22,677 nt of DNA from a virus: IMG/VR virus record IMGVR_UViG_3300008448_000711, positions 1 to 22,677 of that record. One strand, 5' to 3'. Made by a program: the position numbers and the translations under genes. Within the stretch, counting starts at the first letter, position 1, and the number at the start of each line of letters is the position of its first letter. Shown in pieces: positions 6,424 through 14,049 of this stretch. The notes below the pieces were generated by a model. That model was not told the origin of the DNA, searched no databases, and worked only from the letters and a program-made list of their open reading frames with translations.

Positions 6424-7099
6424 ACAAAGTGTAGAACTGATTGACTGGTGTGGGGATGACCTGAGTGTTGTTAACGCAGCACGGGTCAGCTTCTCTAAAC
6501 AAAGTAGTTGGAGTAATGTCGGTGAGTATGAACACGCTGGCGGGGAACTAGAGCTTCCTGAGAAGGACGCCAAGCTGATTAACTACCTTGCAAAGCACAA
6601 GCACAAGAGTCCCTTCAATCACTGCTTTATGTCTTTCCGAGTCAAGGCTCCAATCTTCGTTGCTCGTCAGTTGGTGAAGCACGAATACCTGCCTTGGAAT
6701 GAGGTTAGTCGTAGGTATGTGACGGAGGAGCCTGAGTTCTACTTCCCTGACTATTGGCGCAAGGCTGCTGATAATGTCAAGCAGGGCAGTAGTGAGGAAG
6801 CAGTCAAGTTTACAATGCTTGATCCTACTTCGTCAACACGATGCGCTCTGGTAGACTACCGAGAGATGCTTCGTGATGGTGTATGCCCTGAACAAGCTAG
6901 AATGGTGTTGCCTCAGAACACGATGACAGAATGGATTTGGAGTGGAACCTTGTTTGCTTTTGCTAAGATGTGTAAGCTACGGCTAGACCCTCACACGCAG
7001 AAGGAAACACAGGAGATTGCAAGGATGATTGACGCAGAGGCTGTAATGCAGTTCCCTGTGTCTTGGCAAGCATTAATGGAGTATGGCGAAACAACATGA
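6410..7099 (+). CDS. thyX: FAD-dependent thymidylate synthase ThyX
   Basis: About 229 aa, similar in size to other ThyX proteins. ThyX makes dTMP from dUMP with methylene-tetrahydrofolate, NADPH and FAD. The signature region is present at residues 86-103 (RQLVKHEYLPWNEVSRRY), but the usual RHRxxSxNExSxRY reads KHExxPxNExSxRY: two Arg and the first Ser are replaced. Later conserved parts, including the ARMVLP segment and the RLDPHTQKETQEIA helix, look normal. There is no ATG start: GTG 6410 is chosen, with TTG 6401 as alternative, and no strong ribosome site precedes either, so translation may depend on coupling to the preceding gene, which ends at 6423. It overlaps the next gene by 4 bases. 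Confidence 0.93.
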   Translation: MKTAKQSVELIDWCGDDLSVVNAARVSFSKQSSWSNVGEYEHAGGELELPEKDAKLINYLAKHKHKSPFNHCFMSFRVKAPIFVARQLVKHEYLPWNEVSRRYVTEEPEFYFPDYWRKAADNVKQGSSEEAVKFTMLDPTSSTRCALVDYREMLRDGVCPEQARMVLPQNTMTEWIWSGTLFAFAKMCKLRLDPHTQKETQEIARMIDAEAVMQFPVSWQALMEYGETT

Positions 7100-7407
7100 G
7101 AATGGATGACTATCAAAACAAAGCTATGGGGACGTTGTTGGACTCAGCAAACAATATCCCTTATATGCTTCTGAACCTCAGTGGTGAGGTAGGCGAGTTA
7201 CACAGTCTATTCGCTAAACACCAGCGGGATGGTGGCGATATGGACTTTGCAGCAGCTAAGAAAGAACTTGGTGATGTTCTGTGGCAGGTAGCAGGGGTAG
7301 CTCATGTGTTAGGATACCGCCTAGAGGATATTGCTCAAGGTAACCTAGACAAACTGGCTGCACGTAAGATTAAACAAACTTTGAAGGGATCAGGAAATGA
7401 GCGTTAA
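7096..7407 (+). CDS. MazG-like nucleotide pyrophosphohydrolase
   Basis: A 103-aa, all-helical protein of the MazG/dUTPase-2 superfamily. The metal-binding residues appear as ExxE in SGEVGEL (E31, E34) and ExxD in KKELGDVLWQ (E57, D60), followed by the typical NLDKLAARK near residues 83-91. Such enzymes hydrolyse NTPs or dNTPs to the monophosphate; phage versions have been proposed to clean up non-canonical nucleotides or affect (p)ppGpp. The ATG at 7096 overlaps the thyX stop (ATGA); an upstream TTG frame extension at 7063 is rejected. It sits in a nucleotide-metabolism block with thyX and RNR, which supports a role in shaping dNTP pools. Confidence 0.85.
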   Translation: MRMDDYQNKAMGTLLDSANNIPYMLLNLSGEVGELHSLFAKHQRDGGDMDFAAAKKELGDVLWQVAGVAHVLGYRLEDIAQGNLDKLAARKIKQTLKGSGNER

Positions 7408-7669
7408 TGAAGGCAAATACAAGGTTACTTTTAAGATTGAACACTTGGAGGAAGGCACAACAACCCGAGAGTTTGAGATTGCTGATGATACTGTGTGGTC
7501 AGACCACCTCTGTAAATACCTCGACTTTCTCGGCGGTGTGTATGGTTACAGTCTTCTCGATAAAGTAGCTGTTGGTGGTTTGGCATGGGGTCAGTGGACT
7601 TCCGACCAGCGGCCTACGTTTGATGATGTTAGCGTCAAGCAGTGGAGCGATGAAGGATACGGTCAATGA
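7397..7669 (+). CDS. Hypothetical protein, 90 aa
   Basis: An unrecognised protein starting at an ATG that overlaps the mazG-like gene by 11 bases, with AGGA just upstream; it overlaps the next gene by 4 bases. The N-terminus alternates polar and hydrophobic residues (KYKVTFKIEHLEEGTTTREF), typical of beta-strands, and the rest is rich in Trp, Gly and Asp. There is no membrane segment or obvious active site. Tight coupling on both sides supports a real gene. Confidence 0.72.
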   Translation: MSVNEGKYKVTFKIEHLEEGTTTREFEIADDTVWSDHLCKYLDFLGGVYGYSLLDKVAVGGLAWGQWTSDQRPTFDDVSVKQWSDEGYGQ

Positions 7670-8442
7670 AAATCTTGGTCATTCCAGACTGTCAGGTGAA
7701 GGAGGGTATTCCTCTCCAGCACTTGGCTTGGGCGGGTAAGGCTATCGTTGACTATAAACCTGATGTAGTTGTGAACATTGGGGACTTTGCTGATATGCCA
7801 AGCCTCTCTACACACGATATTAAGGGTTCTAAGTACTTTGAGGGGCTACGTTACCAGAAGGACGTAGAGGCTGTTAAAGAGGCTATGAAGCTTCTTCTAC
7901 AGCCTCTGCGGGATGAACAGGAACGGTTGAAGCGGAACAAAGAGAAAGCCTACAAGCCTCGGATGATTCTGACGCTAGGTAACCACGAGAACCGTATCAA
8001 CCGGGCGGTGAACAACAACCCGATGTTGGAGGGGCTTATCAGCACCAAAGACCTTGGTTATGAGAAGGACTGGGAGGTTCACCCCTTCCTGCACCCTGTG
8101 TTCATTAATGGTGTTGGTTTTAACCACTTCTGGCCTGTAGGGGCTATGGGTCGTCCTGCTAGTTCTGCTGCTGTCTTGGTAAACAAACTCCACATGAGTT
8201 GTGTTGCTGGACACCAACAAGGTAAGCAGGTGGCTTATGGTAAGAGGGCAGATGGGAAATCAATCTGTGGTATCATTGCTGGCAGTTACTACCTCCATGA
8301 CGAGGACTACATGGATCAGTTGTCGAATAAACACTGGCGAGGTCTTGTGGTCTTGAACGAAGTGGAGGACGGTCACTTTGATGAGATGTTCCTCAGTATT
8401 GAGTATTTAAGCCGTAAATACGGTGAGGGAGAAAAAGTATGA
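7666..8442 (+). CDS. Calcineurin-like phage metallophosphoesterase
   Basis: A 258-aa binuclear metallophosphatase. The family's motifs appear in order: IPDCQ (D8, Q10), NIGDFADMPS (D40, D43), LTLGNHENR (N106, H107, E108) and AGHQQGK (H183, Q185). In the usual family, the first motif is DxH and the last GHxH, so two metal-binding His positions are Gln here; from memory this DxQ/GHQQ form recurs in a phage subfamily. An insert of basic and acidic residues (80-98) lies before the third motif. The substrate could be a cyclic nucleotide, a nucleotide phosphate or a nucleic-acid end; the neighbours favour nucleotide metabolism. Confidence 0.88.
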   Translation: MKILVIPDCQVKEGIPLQHLAWAGKAIVDYKPDVVVNIGDFADMPSLSTHDIKGSKYFEGLRYQKDVEAVKEAMKLLLQPLRDEQERLKRNKEKAYKPRMILTLGNHENRINRAVNNNPMLEGLISTKDLGYEKDWEVHPFLHPVFINGVGFNHFWPVGAMGRPASSAAVLVNKLHMSCVAGHQQGKQVAYGKRADGKSICGIIAGSYYLHDEDYMDQLSNKHWRGLVVLNEVEDGHFDEMFLSIEYLSRKYGEGEKV

Positions 8443-8897
8443 CAAAGAACAATGAATGTGGCGGGTGCTTCTACGAAGAAGCAGACCACCGAGATGCTCC
8501 TTGCCGTAGTTGTTGGGAGTCCTCCAAGTATGTGCATCGGGATGTGTTCAAGGATGTCTCTGATAGCCCTGTGTTTTGGAGTAAGCAGTCAGATAAACTA
8601 TCTTGGAAGTTTAACCCTGCGGATGCATTAAGGGAAACCTTCAGTAAGTCAAACTATGACACAGTGAGCAAACCTAAACACTATATGCTCTTTGAGGACA
8701 AAGGCATTGAGGTACGGGATGTGATTGAGAAGCTGGTGCGTAAGTGCAACAGTGAGAACACACCGGGAACTGCTCTGTTTGAGTCGGACTATGTTCAACT
8801 GATGCAATACCTGATGCGCTTCATGGACAAGAATGGTTCGGAAGACCTGAAGAAGGCCCGATGGTATTTGGATAAGATGATTGATGCTTATGAATGA
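8439..8897 (+). CDS. DUF3310 protein with N-terminal zinc-ribbon-like segment
   Basis: A 152-aa, two-part protein. The N-terminus has CxxC pairs with an intervening His (C7, C10, H17, C22, C25) that look zinc-binding. The C-terminal half (about residues 76-151) matches the DUF3310 pattern: KPKHYMLFEDKGIEVRDVI, then DYVQLMQYLMRF, then DLKKARWYLDKMI. DUF3310 also occurs in T7 gp1.7, reported as a nucleotide kinase, but most members lack proven activity. The start overlaps the phosphoesterase stop by 4 bases. Position before RNR fits a role in nucleotide metabolism; the Cys cluster could instead mediate protein or nucleic-acid binding. Confidence 0.8.
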   Translation: MTKNNECGGCFYEEADHRDAPCRSCWESSKYVHRDVFKDVSDSPVFWSKQSDKLSWKFNPADALRETFSKSNYDTVSKPKHYMLFEDKGIEVRDVIEKLVRKCNSENTPGTALFESDYVQLMQYLMRFMDKNGSEDLKKARWYLDKMIDAYE

Positions 8898-9054
8898 GAT
8901 CACTTTCCCTGAATTGAAAGAGCGTCTATGTGATGTAGACGAAGTAACGCTAATTGAGTTACTGAACATTAGAAGCGAGGATATCGTGGAGAAGTTCAGT
9001 GAAGAAATTGAAGAACAACAAGACAAATTAAAGGATTATTTGAATGACGAATGA
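8890..9054 (+). CDS. Small acidic phage protein, 54 aa
   Basis: A short gene starting at ATG 8890, 8 bases before the previous gene ends, and running 11 bases into the RNR gene. The product is acidic and probably helical: DVDEVTLIELLNIRSEDIVE followed by KFSEEIEEQQDKLKDYLNDE. Similar short acidic proteins with the pattern D..EL.E.L.I..EDIVE.F occur in many T7-like phages, as far as I recall, without known function. No strong ribosome site is seen, so it is probably translated by coupling. Confidence 0.72.
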   Translation: MNEITFPELKERLCDVDEVTLIELLNIRSEDIVEKFSEEIEEQQDKLKDYLNDE

Positions 9055-10963
9055 GATTATGACCCCTTGGAGCAGTGTTGGTTATTTGACGATGAAGCGC
9101 ACCTATGCACGGCGCTTGAATGAGTCTGACCCAAACAGCCCAACGGAGGAGTGGGGAGACATTGTTAACCGTGTTGCAGACGCTACCGACAGTCAGTTGG
9201 GTGTGGGCTTCACTGAGGAAGAGAACAAGCGATTCAAGGGCTATCTGATGGGTCTAAAAGGCTCTGTAGCAGGTCGTTTCTTGTGGCAGATGGGTACAGA
9301 CACTGTGGGTAATTTGGGCCTTGCATCCTTGCAGAACTGTGCCTTCCGTGTGGTGAACAAACCAGTGGAACCGTTTACTTGGGCTATGGATATGCTCATG
9401 TTGGGTTCCGGTGTTGGCTATAACATTCAGAAAGAAAATGTTGATAAACTACCTCCCGTCAATTCAGACTTCGTTCGTCCTACTCGTGTTAGTGACTCTG
9501 GTGCTGATTTTATCGTTCCTGATTCCCGTGAAGGATGGGTTGCTTTGTTGGGCAAGACACTTAAAGCAGCGTTTCTGGCCCACGAAACAGGACGACAAAC
9601 CTTCACCTACTCAACACAGTTGATCCGGTCTAAAGGTGCTCCTATCAAAGGCTTTGGAGGCACTGCTTCAGGCCCAGAGGACTTGGTTTGGGGTATCGAC
9701 AAGATCAGTGATGTGCTGGAGAAACGAGCAGGTCGTAAGCTGCGTCCGGTGGATTGCTTGGACATCATGAACATTATCGGTGCTGTGGTCGTGGCGGGTA
9801 ACGTGCGCCGTAGTGCTCAGATTGCTATTGGAGATGCGGACGATGTTGAATATCTGCTTGCTAAACGATGGGACTTGGGCAATATTCCCTCATGGCGTGC
9901 CATGTCCAATAACTCGGTGGTGTGTCACGACATCAACGACCTTCACGACTTCTTCTGGGATGGTTACGAGGGTAAAGGCGAACCATATGGGCTTATCAAC
10001 CTTAAACTGAGCCGTAAGGTGGGTCGATTGGGTGAGACTGAGTATCCTGATCCAGATGTCCAAGGTTACAACCCTTGTGCGGAGCAGAGTTTGGCTGACG
10101 GTGAAACTTGCTGCCTTGCGGAGGTATTCCTTCCCAACATTGATAGCAAGGAAGAGTTGTTAGATGTGTGTAAGTTGTTGTACCGAGTCAATAAGCATAG
10201 CTTGTCGCTCCCCTGCCACCAGAAGGTGACTGAGGCGATTGTGAACAAGAATATGCGTATGGGTATCGGTATGACAGGTGTGCTTCAAGCCTCTGAGGAA
10301 CAGAAGTCATGGATGGGAGATGTCTATAAGGCGTTGCGTGAGTTCGACAAGGTGTACAGTGCAGAGCATGGTTGGAATCCGTCCATCAAGCTGACAACGA
10401 TTAAGCCTTCTGGTACGTTGTCTCTCTTGCCGGGTGTGACTCCGGGCTGTCATCCTGCTTATGCTCGTTACATGATTCGCCGTATCCGTATCATGTCTGA
10501 CCATTCTTTGGTTCAGGTGTGTAAGGATCATGGATACCCTGTGGAGTATCAGCAGAACTTTGATGGTTCAGAGGATCGTTCTACTGTGGTTGTGTCGTTC
10601 CCCTTCCGCCACCCAGACAATGCGGTGTTGGCTAAGGATATGACAGCACTGAGCCAGTTGGAGACAGTGAAGTGGTTGCAAGAGGAATGGTCTGATAACA
10701 GCGTGAGCTGCACGGTTTATTACAAGAAGGAAGAACTGCCTGAGATTCGTAAGTATCTCAAGAAGAACTATAAGAACAGCCACAAGAGCCTGAGCTTCTT
10801 GCTGCACTCTGAGCATGGTTTCAAACAAGCACCGCTTGAAGAGATCACCAAAGAGCAGTATGATGAGATGGTGAAGAACACCACACCGATTACCAGTATT
10901 AACTCGCTGGATATTGGTTTGGATGATGCTGAGTGTGCTACTGGCGCTTGCCCAATTCGTTAA
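9044..10963 (+). CDS. Class II (adenosylcobalamin-dependent) ribonucleotide reductase
   Basis: A 639-aa monomeric-type reductase that converts ribonucleoside triphosphates to dNTPs using a cobalamin-derived radical. The redox cysteines are in place: C99 in LQNCAFR, the thiyl-radical C345 in NPCAEQS, C356/C357 in GETCCLAE, and a C-terminal shuttle pair C631/C636 in ECATGACPIR. Other conserved blocks include AGNVRRSAQIAIGD (252-264) and IKPSGTLSLLPGVTPGCHP. It resembles Lactobacillus-type RTPR (about 739 aa) but is about 100 residues shorter. No ATP-cone-like N-terminal extension is seen. The phage does not appear to encode B12 synthesis here, so the cofactor must come from the host. A ribosome site is weak (AAAGGA near 9029-9034); coupling to the preceding gene is likely. 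Confidence 0.95.
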   Translation: MTNEIMTPWSSVGYLTMKRTYARRLNESDPNSPTEEWGDIVNRVADATDSQLGVGFTEEENKRFKGYLMGLKGSVAGRFLWQMGTDTVGNLGLASLQNCAFRVVNKPVEPFTWAMDMLMLGSGVGYNIQKENVDKLPPVNSDFVRPTRVSDSGADFIVPDSREGWVALLGKTLKAAFLAHETGRQTFTYSTQLIRSKGAPIKGFGGTASGPEDLVWGIDKISDVLEKRAGRKLRPVDCLDIMNIIGAVVVAGNVRRSAQIAIGDADDVEYLLAKRWDLGNIPSWRAMSNNSVVCHDINDLHDFFWDGYEGKGEPYGLINLKLSRKVGRLGETEYPDPDVQGYNPCAEQSLADGETCCLAEVFLPNIDSKEELLDVCKLLYRVNKHSLSLPCHQKVTEAIVNKNMRMGIGMTGVLQASEEQKSWMGDVYKALREFDKVYSAEHGWNPSIKLTTIKPSGTLSLLPGVTPGCHPAYARYMIRRIRIMSDHSLVQVCKDHGYPVEYQQNFDGSEDRSTVVVSFPFRHPDNAVLAKDMTALSQLETVKWLQEEWSDNSVSCTVYYKKEELPEIRKYLKKNYKNSHKSLSFLLHSEHGFKQAPLEEITKEQYDEMVKNTTPITSINSLDIGLDDAECATGACPIR

Positions 10964-10972
10964 GGAGTAACG

Positions 10973-11140
10973 ATGGTTTATACCTGTGAGTGGTTGTCAG
11001 ACTGGTCAGGCTTCTTACTAGTCGTCCATAGCGAAGACGGTAAGGAGTTCTCTAAGCTACTTAGTAGTAAGGAGCAGGTAAAACCATCCTTGCTAGAAGC
11101 TGAAACGTATTTCAGCGTGAAACATAAGGTGAAGGAATAG
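10973..11140 (+). CDS. Small hypothetical protein, 55 aa
   Basis: A short gene 9 bases after the RNR stop with a strong ribosome site (TAAGGAG, 10961-10967). The product starts MVYTCEWLSDWSGFLLVVHS, then EDGKEFSKLLSSKEQVKP, and ends basic. No family is recognised. The hydrophobic patch near residues 14-18 is too short to span a membrane. It is supported mainly by its ribosome site and its place in the operon. Confidence 0.62.
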   Translation: MVYTCEWLSDWSGFLLVVHSEDGKEFSKLLSSKEQVKPSLLEAETYFSVKHKVKE

Positions 11141-11142
11141 AT

Positions 11143-11298
11143 ATGGTATTTGACTTTAGTTGGAAAACAGGTCTGGTCTTCGGGCTGGAATATGAGGAAG
11201 TCTTGGTAATGAATGAGGAGAACGATAAGGATGAAGGGGTGGTGGCTAACTGCATCAACCTGCATCTTGGTATCCTAACCATTGCCATAATGTACTGA
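11143..11298 (+). CDS. Small hypothetical protein, 51 aa
   Basis: Last gene of the rightward operon, 2 bases after the previous stop, with GAAGGAA (11131-11137) as ribosome site. The product has an acidic middle (MNEENDKDEG) and a hydrophobic C-terminus (LHLGILTIAIMY) that might touch a membrane. It ends 10 bases before the terminator stem. No family is recognised, and non-coding remains possible. Confidence 0.5.
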   Translation: MVFDFSWKTGLVFGLEYEEVLVMNEENDKDEGVVANCINLHLGILTIAIMY

Positions 11299-11308
11299 TA
11301 GAAACAAG

Positions 11309-11356
11309 AAAGCCCCGTCAGAGTAGTCCTTATGAGACTACCCTGCGGGGCTTTTC
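11309..11356. terminator. Bidirectional intrinsic terminator between convergent operons
   Basis: AAAGCCCCG (11309-11317) pairs perfectly with CGGGGCTTT (11346-11354), and an inner GTAGTC/GACTAC stem extends the hairpin. On the plus strand the stem runs into CTTTTCTATTT; on the minus strand into CTTTCTTGTTT. It lies between the last rightward gene and the last leftward gene and should stop transcripts from both. Confidence 0.88.
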
Positions 11357-11379
11357 TATTTGTACCTTGGGTTAGTACT

Positions 11380-11433
11380 TCAATACTTCTTTGGTGGCTT
11401 CTTGCCACCCTTCTTTTTAGTTCCACAGGGCAT
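11380..11433 (-). CDS. Very short lysine-rich peptide, 17 aa
   Basis: Reverse-strand ORF MPCGTKKKGGKKPPKKY, with 8 Lys in 17 residues. A strong ribosome site (AAAGGAG, complement of 11440-11446) sits 6 bases before the ATG and overlaps the stop of the large gene upstream. It is the last gene before the terminator. Similar tiny basic peptides turn up at the ends of phage structural operons, as far as I recall. It could bind DNA or the capsid interior; function is unknown and translation unproven. Confidence 0.55.
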   Translation of the reverse strand: MPCGTKKKGGKKPPKKY

Positions 11434-11445
11434 ATTATTCTCCTT

Positions 11446-14034
11446 TCATTGTTGACCAAAACCTTCCAGCAAGGTAGGATCGCTAGGTTGGTAGGGAGCA
11501 GCTCCTTCTTGTTGAGAGCCAACCAGAGCACCTGTTGCGCCTCCAAACATATAAGCACTGCCGCTATTCTTAATCGCTTTGCCCAGAATACCAAGAGCCT
11601 TGTCAGTAAACCCCTTAGTCTCAAACTCTGCCATCAGTTGCGCCGAGAGTTCAAGGTTCTTAGGATTTAACAAGAACTTTTGTACTTCTTCAGATTCAGT
11701 CTTACTAGACTGGCCTTGGAAGAAACGAGACAAGTGATTAATAGCAATCCGAGCAGGAGACATCACTTGGTTTCTAAATTCACCTAAAGAGGTAGAAGGT
11801 TTAGAACCAAACGATTCCTCAAACTTAGTCTTTTGAATAGTTGCAGGGTTGATATTAAACTTAAACGGATTGTCTTTTAAGCGTTGGGATGCTTCTACAA
11901 TAAATTCAATGTTTTTAGTTTCATCCCGACCAAACATCTTCTCAAAAGCTGCACGGTTAGTGGTGAACAGTTCTACACGATCACCTTGGGCTTGAAGAAC
12001 GTCATTCAACAAAGCTGCTTTAACACCTTCCTGCGCCACTTTATCCTTGGAAGTAATGGCGATCAGTTCATCCAGCTTTTGAGGGTTATTCAAGGCTTGG
12101 CGAACCACTCCAGAAATACCATCAGACGTTCCGTAGGATTTAGTCCAGAGATTCTCCACAGTCGCAATCTTATCGTTCTTCTGTGCTTCCAGAATACGAG
12201 TCCGATTTGTTTGTAATTCACCGACACGAGAACCAAGAGTCTCCAATTCCTGACGAAGGCCGGGAACTTGGTCAATCTTGTCCTTATTAGCTCCAATGTA
12301 TCGCTTCAACTGGGAAGGGTTAATCTGTCCTTGAAGGCTCACAACAGAGCGATTCTGGCTAATATCGTACAGGAAAGCATCTTTAACAAGCTGAATACCT
12401 TCTGGTTTATCCCCAATAATAGCCAGAGTCTGCTTCAAAGTAGAAGCGTTCTTAGTCATCCGAGGAACAGTATCTTCAGCAAACTTAGCACGGTTGATAT
12501 TCAACACGCCCTGTTCGTTAAAAGGCATACCCAGACGAAGCGCATACTCTTTATCCAAGGAACGATAAGCCTGTGAAAAAGCAGGATCAACCGCATCAAT
12601 AGCGACATCCACTTGCTCCTTCAACAACAACAATCGGCGCATATCGTCTTTGTTATCGGTGTCTCGAATAGCACGGTTTACTTCTCGCTTTAAACTATCC
12701 AAAGTAGATAAAGGAACATCCTTGGCTACTGGTGCTTGTTTAGCAACCCGATACTTTTCAGCAATCTTTGTCGAAGTAGTAGCAGGAGTAGAAAACTCTT
12801 TTTGAATCAAACCATACAGCCGAGGAAACTTTTGGAAGACATCCTTGTTCAGCTGCTCTGAGGTGAAAGAACGAAGGGTTTTAGCAGCATCTCCGGGAAG
12901 GTTAATCCCCATCTCCTTAGCCGAATTCAACAACTCATCATATTGAGGACTGAGTTCCGAACGAATAGCAGCTTCTTTGGCATCAATTAGATTAGAGAGT
13001 TGTTTACCTGTCTCTAAATTGCCCGGAGCTTGTAGTTTAGAAGTCAGATTGGTAATAGCCTCATCAATACGTCCTAACCCCATTTCTCGTTTAGCTGCCT
13101 TCTGTTGAGCAGTTTCAACCAGTTGAGTATTCTTTTGTTGAGCTTCTACCGCCTTCTTTTTAACATAAGCATCTACTTCCTGCATGGAAGGTGTCTTACC
13201 TCGTTGGGCAGCTTTAAGAGCCTTTTCAGCAGCTTCATACTGTTGTTTCAAAGCAGCAGTAAACTCGACGTTAGCGCCTCGTGACATCTGAGACTGTAGA
13301 TACGTACTGATTGTAGTGTCCCCATCAGCAGCAGCCAGCATAGGAAGACTAATACCAGTCTGTTTCTCTATCTCAGCAGCACGGAGAACCGTGGGGCCAA
13401 GCTGAGGGTTAGCACGGAGAGCAGTCTGTGCTTGGGCAGTTGATTGTGCTTGTCCTAAGACATCAGAAGCACCTTTAACTGTCTGAGAAAGATCAGAACC
13501 TAAACCACGGGAAGCCCACAAATCAAAAGCAGTGCGCCCCATAGAGAACGGAGCAGCCGTCGCAGCGCCAACAGCAGGGCCAACGACTGGTTTCATCCAG
13601 CTATCTTCAGGAGTGGCTCGTTCAGCAGCGCCAGCAGTGACACCTGCAGTGGCCCCAAGAGCGCCTTCAAACGCTAAACCTTTACCAGATTGAGGAATCA
13701 CTGCTTTGGCAAGGTTAGTAGCATAAGGAGCCACTCGACTGCCTTGGCTTAATAGCTGAGCACCACGGGCAGCTCCTGCCATAACAGGCACAGCCATCGC
13801 CCCTTGAATGGCATCATCCACCCATGTTCTAGGCTTGACTTGAGCCACTGGAGTTACAGGTTGTTGTCTAGGCCCAGTGTCGGACTCACCGGGAATCTCC
13901 CATGTCTGTGGATTTAAGCCAAAGTCTTCAGGTTTTGCCATTCCGTTGCGGATAGCAGCGCGAGCTACTTCATCTTTAGAAGTGCCTTCTGGGACACCTT
14001 TAATAATTCTACCGTTTGGCAGTTTCACGTCCAT
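11446..14034 (-). CDS. Large internal virion / DNA-ejection protein (probable)
   Basis: An 862-aa protein, the largest in the window. The N-terminus has a short conserved module (LPNGRIIKGVPEGTSKDEVA, residues 4-23) that I associate with phage internal virion proteins. Gly/Ala-rich hydrophobic stretches follow at about 78-170 and again near the C-terminus (YMFGGATGALVG, about 830-842), separated by a long helical, coiled-coil-rich body. This layout fits podovirus ejection proteins that leave the capsid and form a channel across the cell envelope. No transglycosylase motif (such as the T7 gp16 lysozyme fold) was seen. It is last of three consecutive probable internal proteins; a ribosome site AAGGAAA precedes the ATG. 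Confidence 0.7.
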   Translation of the reverse strand: MDVKLPNGRIIKGVPEGTSKDEVARAAIRNGMAKPEDFGLNPQTWEIPGESDTGPRQQPVTPVAQVKPRTWVDDAIQGAMAVPVMAGAARGAQLLSQGSRVAPYATNLAKAVIPQSGKGLAFEGALGATAGVTAGAAERATPEDSWMKPVVGPAVGAATAAPFSMGRTAFDLWASRGLGSDLSQTVKGASDVLGQAQSTAQAQTALRANPQLGPTVLRAAEIEKQTGISLPMLAAADGDTTISTYLQSQMSRGANVEFTAALKQQYEAAEKALKAAQRGKTPSMQEVDAYVKKKAVEAQQKNTQLVETAQQKAAKREMGLGRIDEAITNLTSKLQAPGNLETGKQLSNLIDAKEAAIRSELSPQYDELLNSAKEMGINLPGDAAKTLRSFTSEQLNKDVFQKFPRLYGLIQKEFSTPATTSTKIAEKYRVAKQAPVAKDVPLSTLDSLKREVNRAIRDTDNKDDMRRLLLLKEQVDVAIDAVDPAFSQAYRSLDKEYALRLGMPFNEQGVLNINRAKFAEDTVPRMTKNASTLKQTLAIIGDKPEGIQLVKDAFLYDISQNRSVVSLQGQINPSQLKRYIGANKDKIDQVPGLRQELETLGSRVGELQTNRTRILEAQKNDKIATVENLWTKSYGTSDGISGVVRQALNNPQKLDELIAITSKDKVAQEGVKAALLNDVLQAQGDRVELFTTNRAAFEKMFGRDETKNIEFIVEASQRLKDNPFKFNINPATIQKTKFEESFGSKPSTSLGEFRNQVMSPARIAINHLSRFFQGQSSKTESEEVQKFLLNPKNLELSAQLMAEFETKGFTDKALGILGKAIKNSGSAYMFGGATGALVGSQQEGAAPYQPSDPTLLEGFGQQ

Positions 14035-14049
14035 GTTAGTTTCCTTACT

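Noticed and set aside
7063-7095. TTG start for the MazG-like protein
   Set aside because: It adds 11 residues unlike the family and ATG 7096 gives the usual ATGA coupling to thyX.
11112-11624. Minus-strand ORF across the terminator region
   Set aside because: It spans the terminator and the opposing genes, starts inside the ejection-protein gene, and has no ribosome site or domain.
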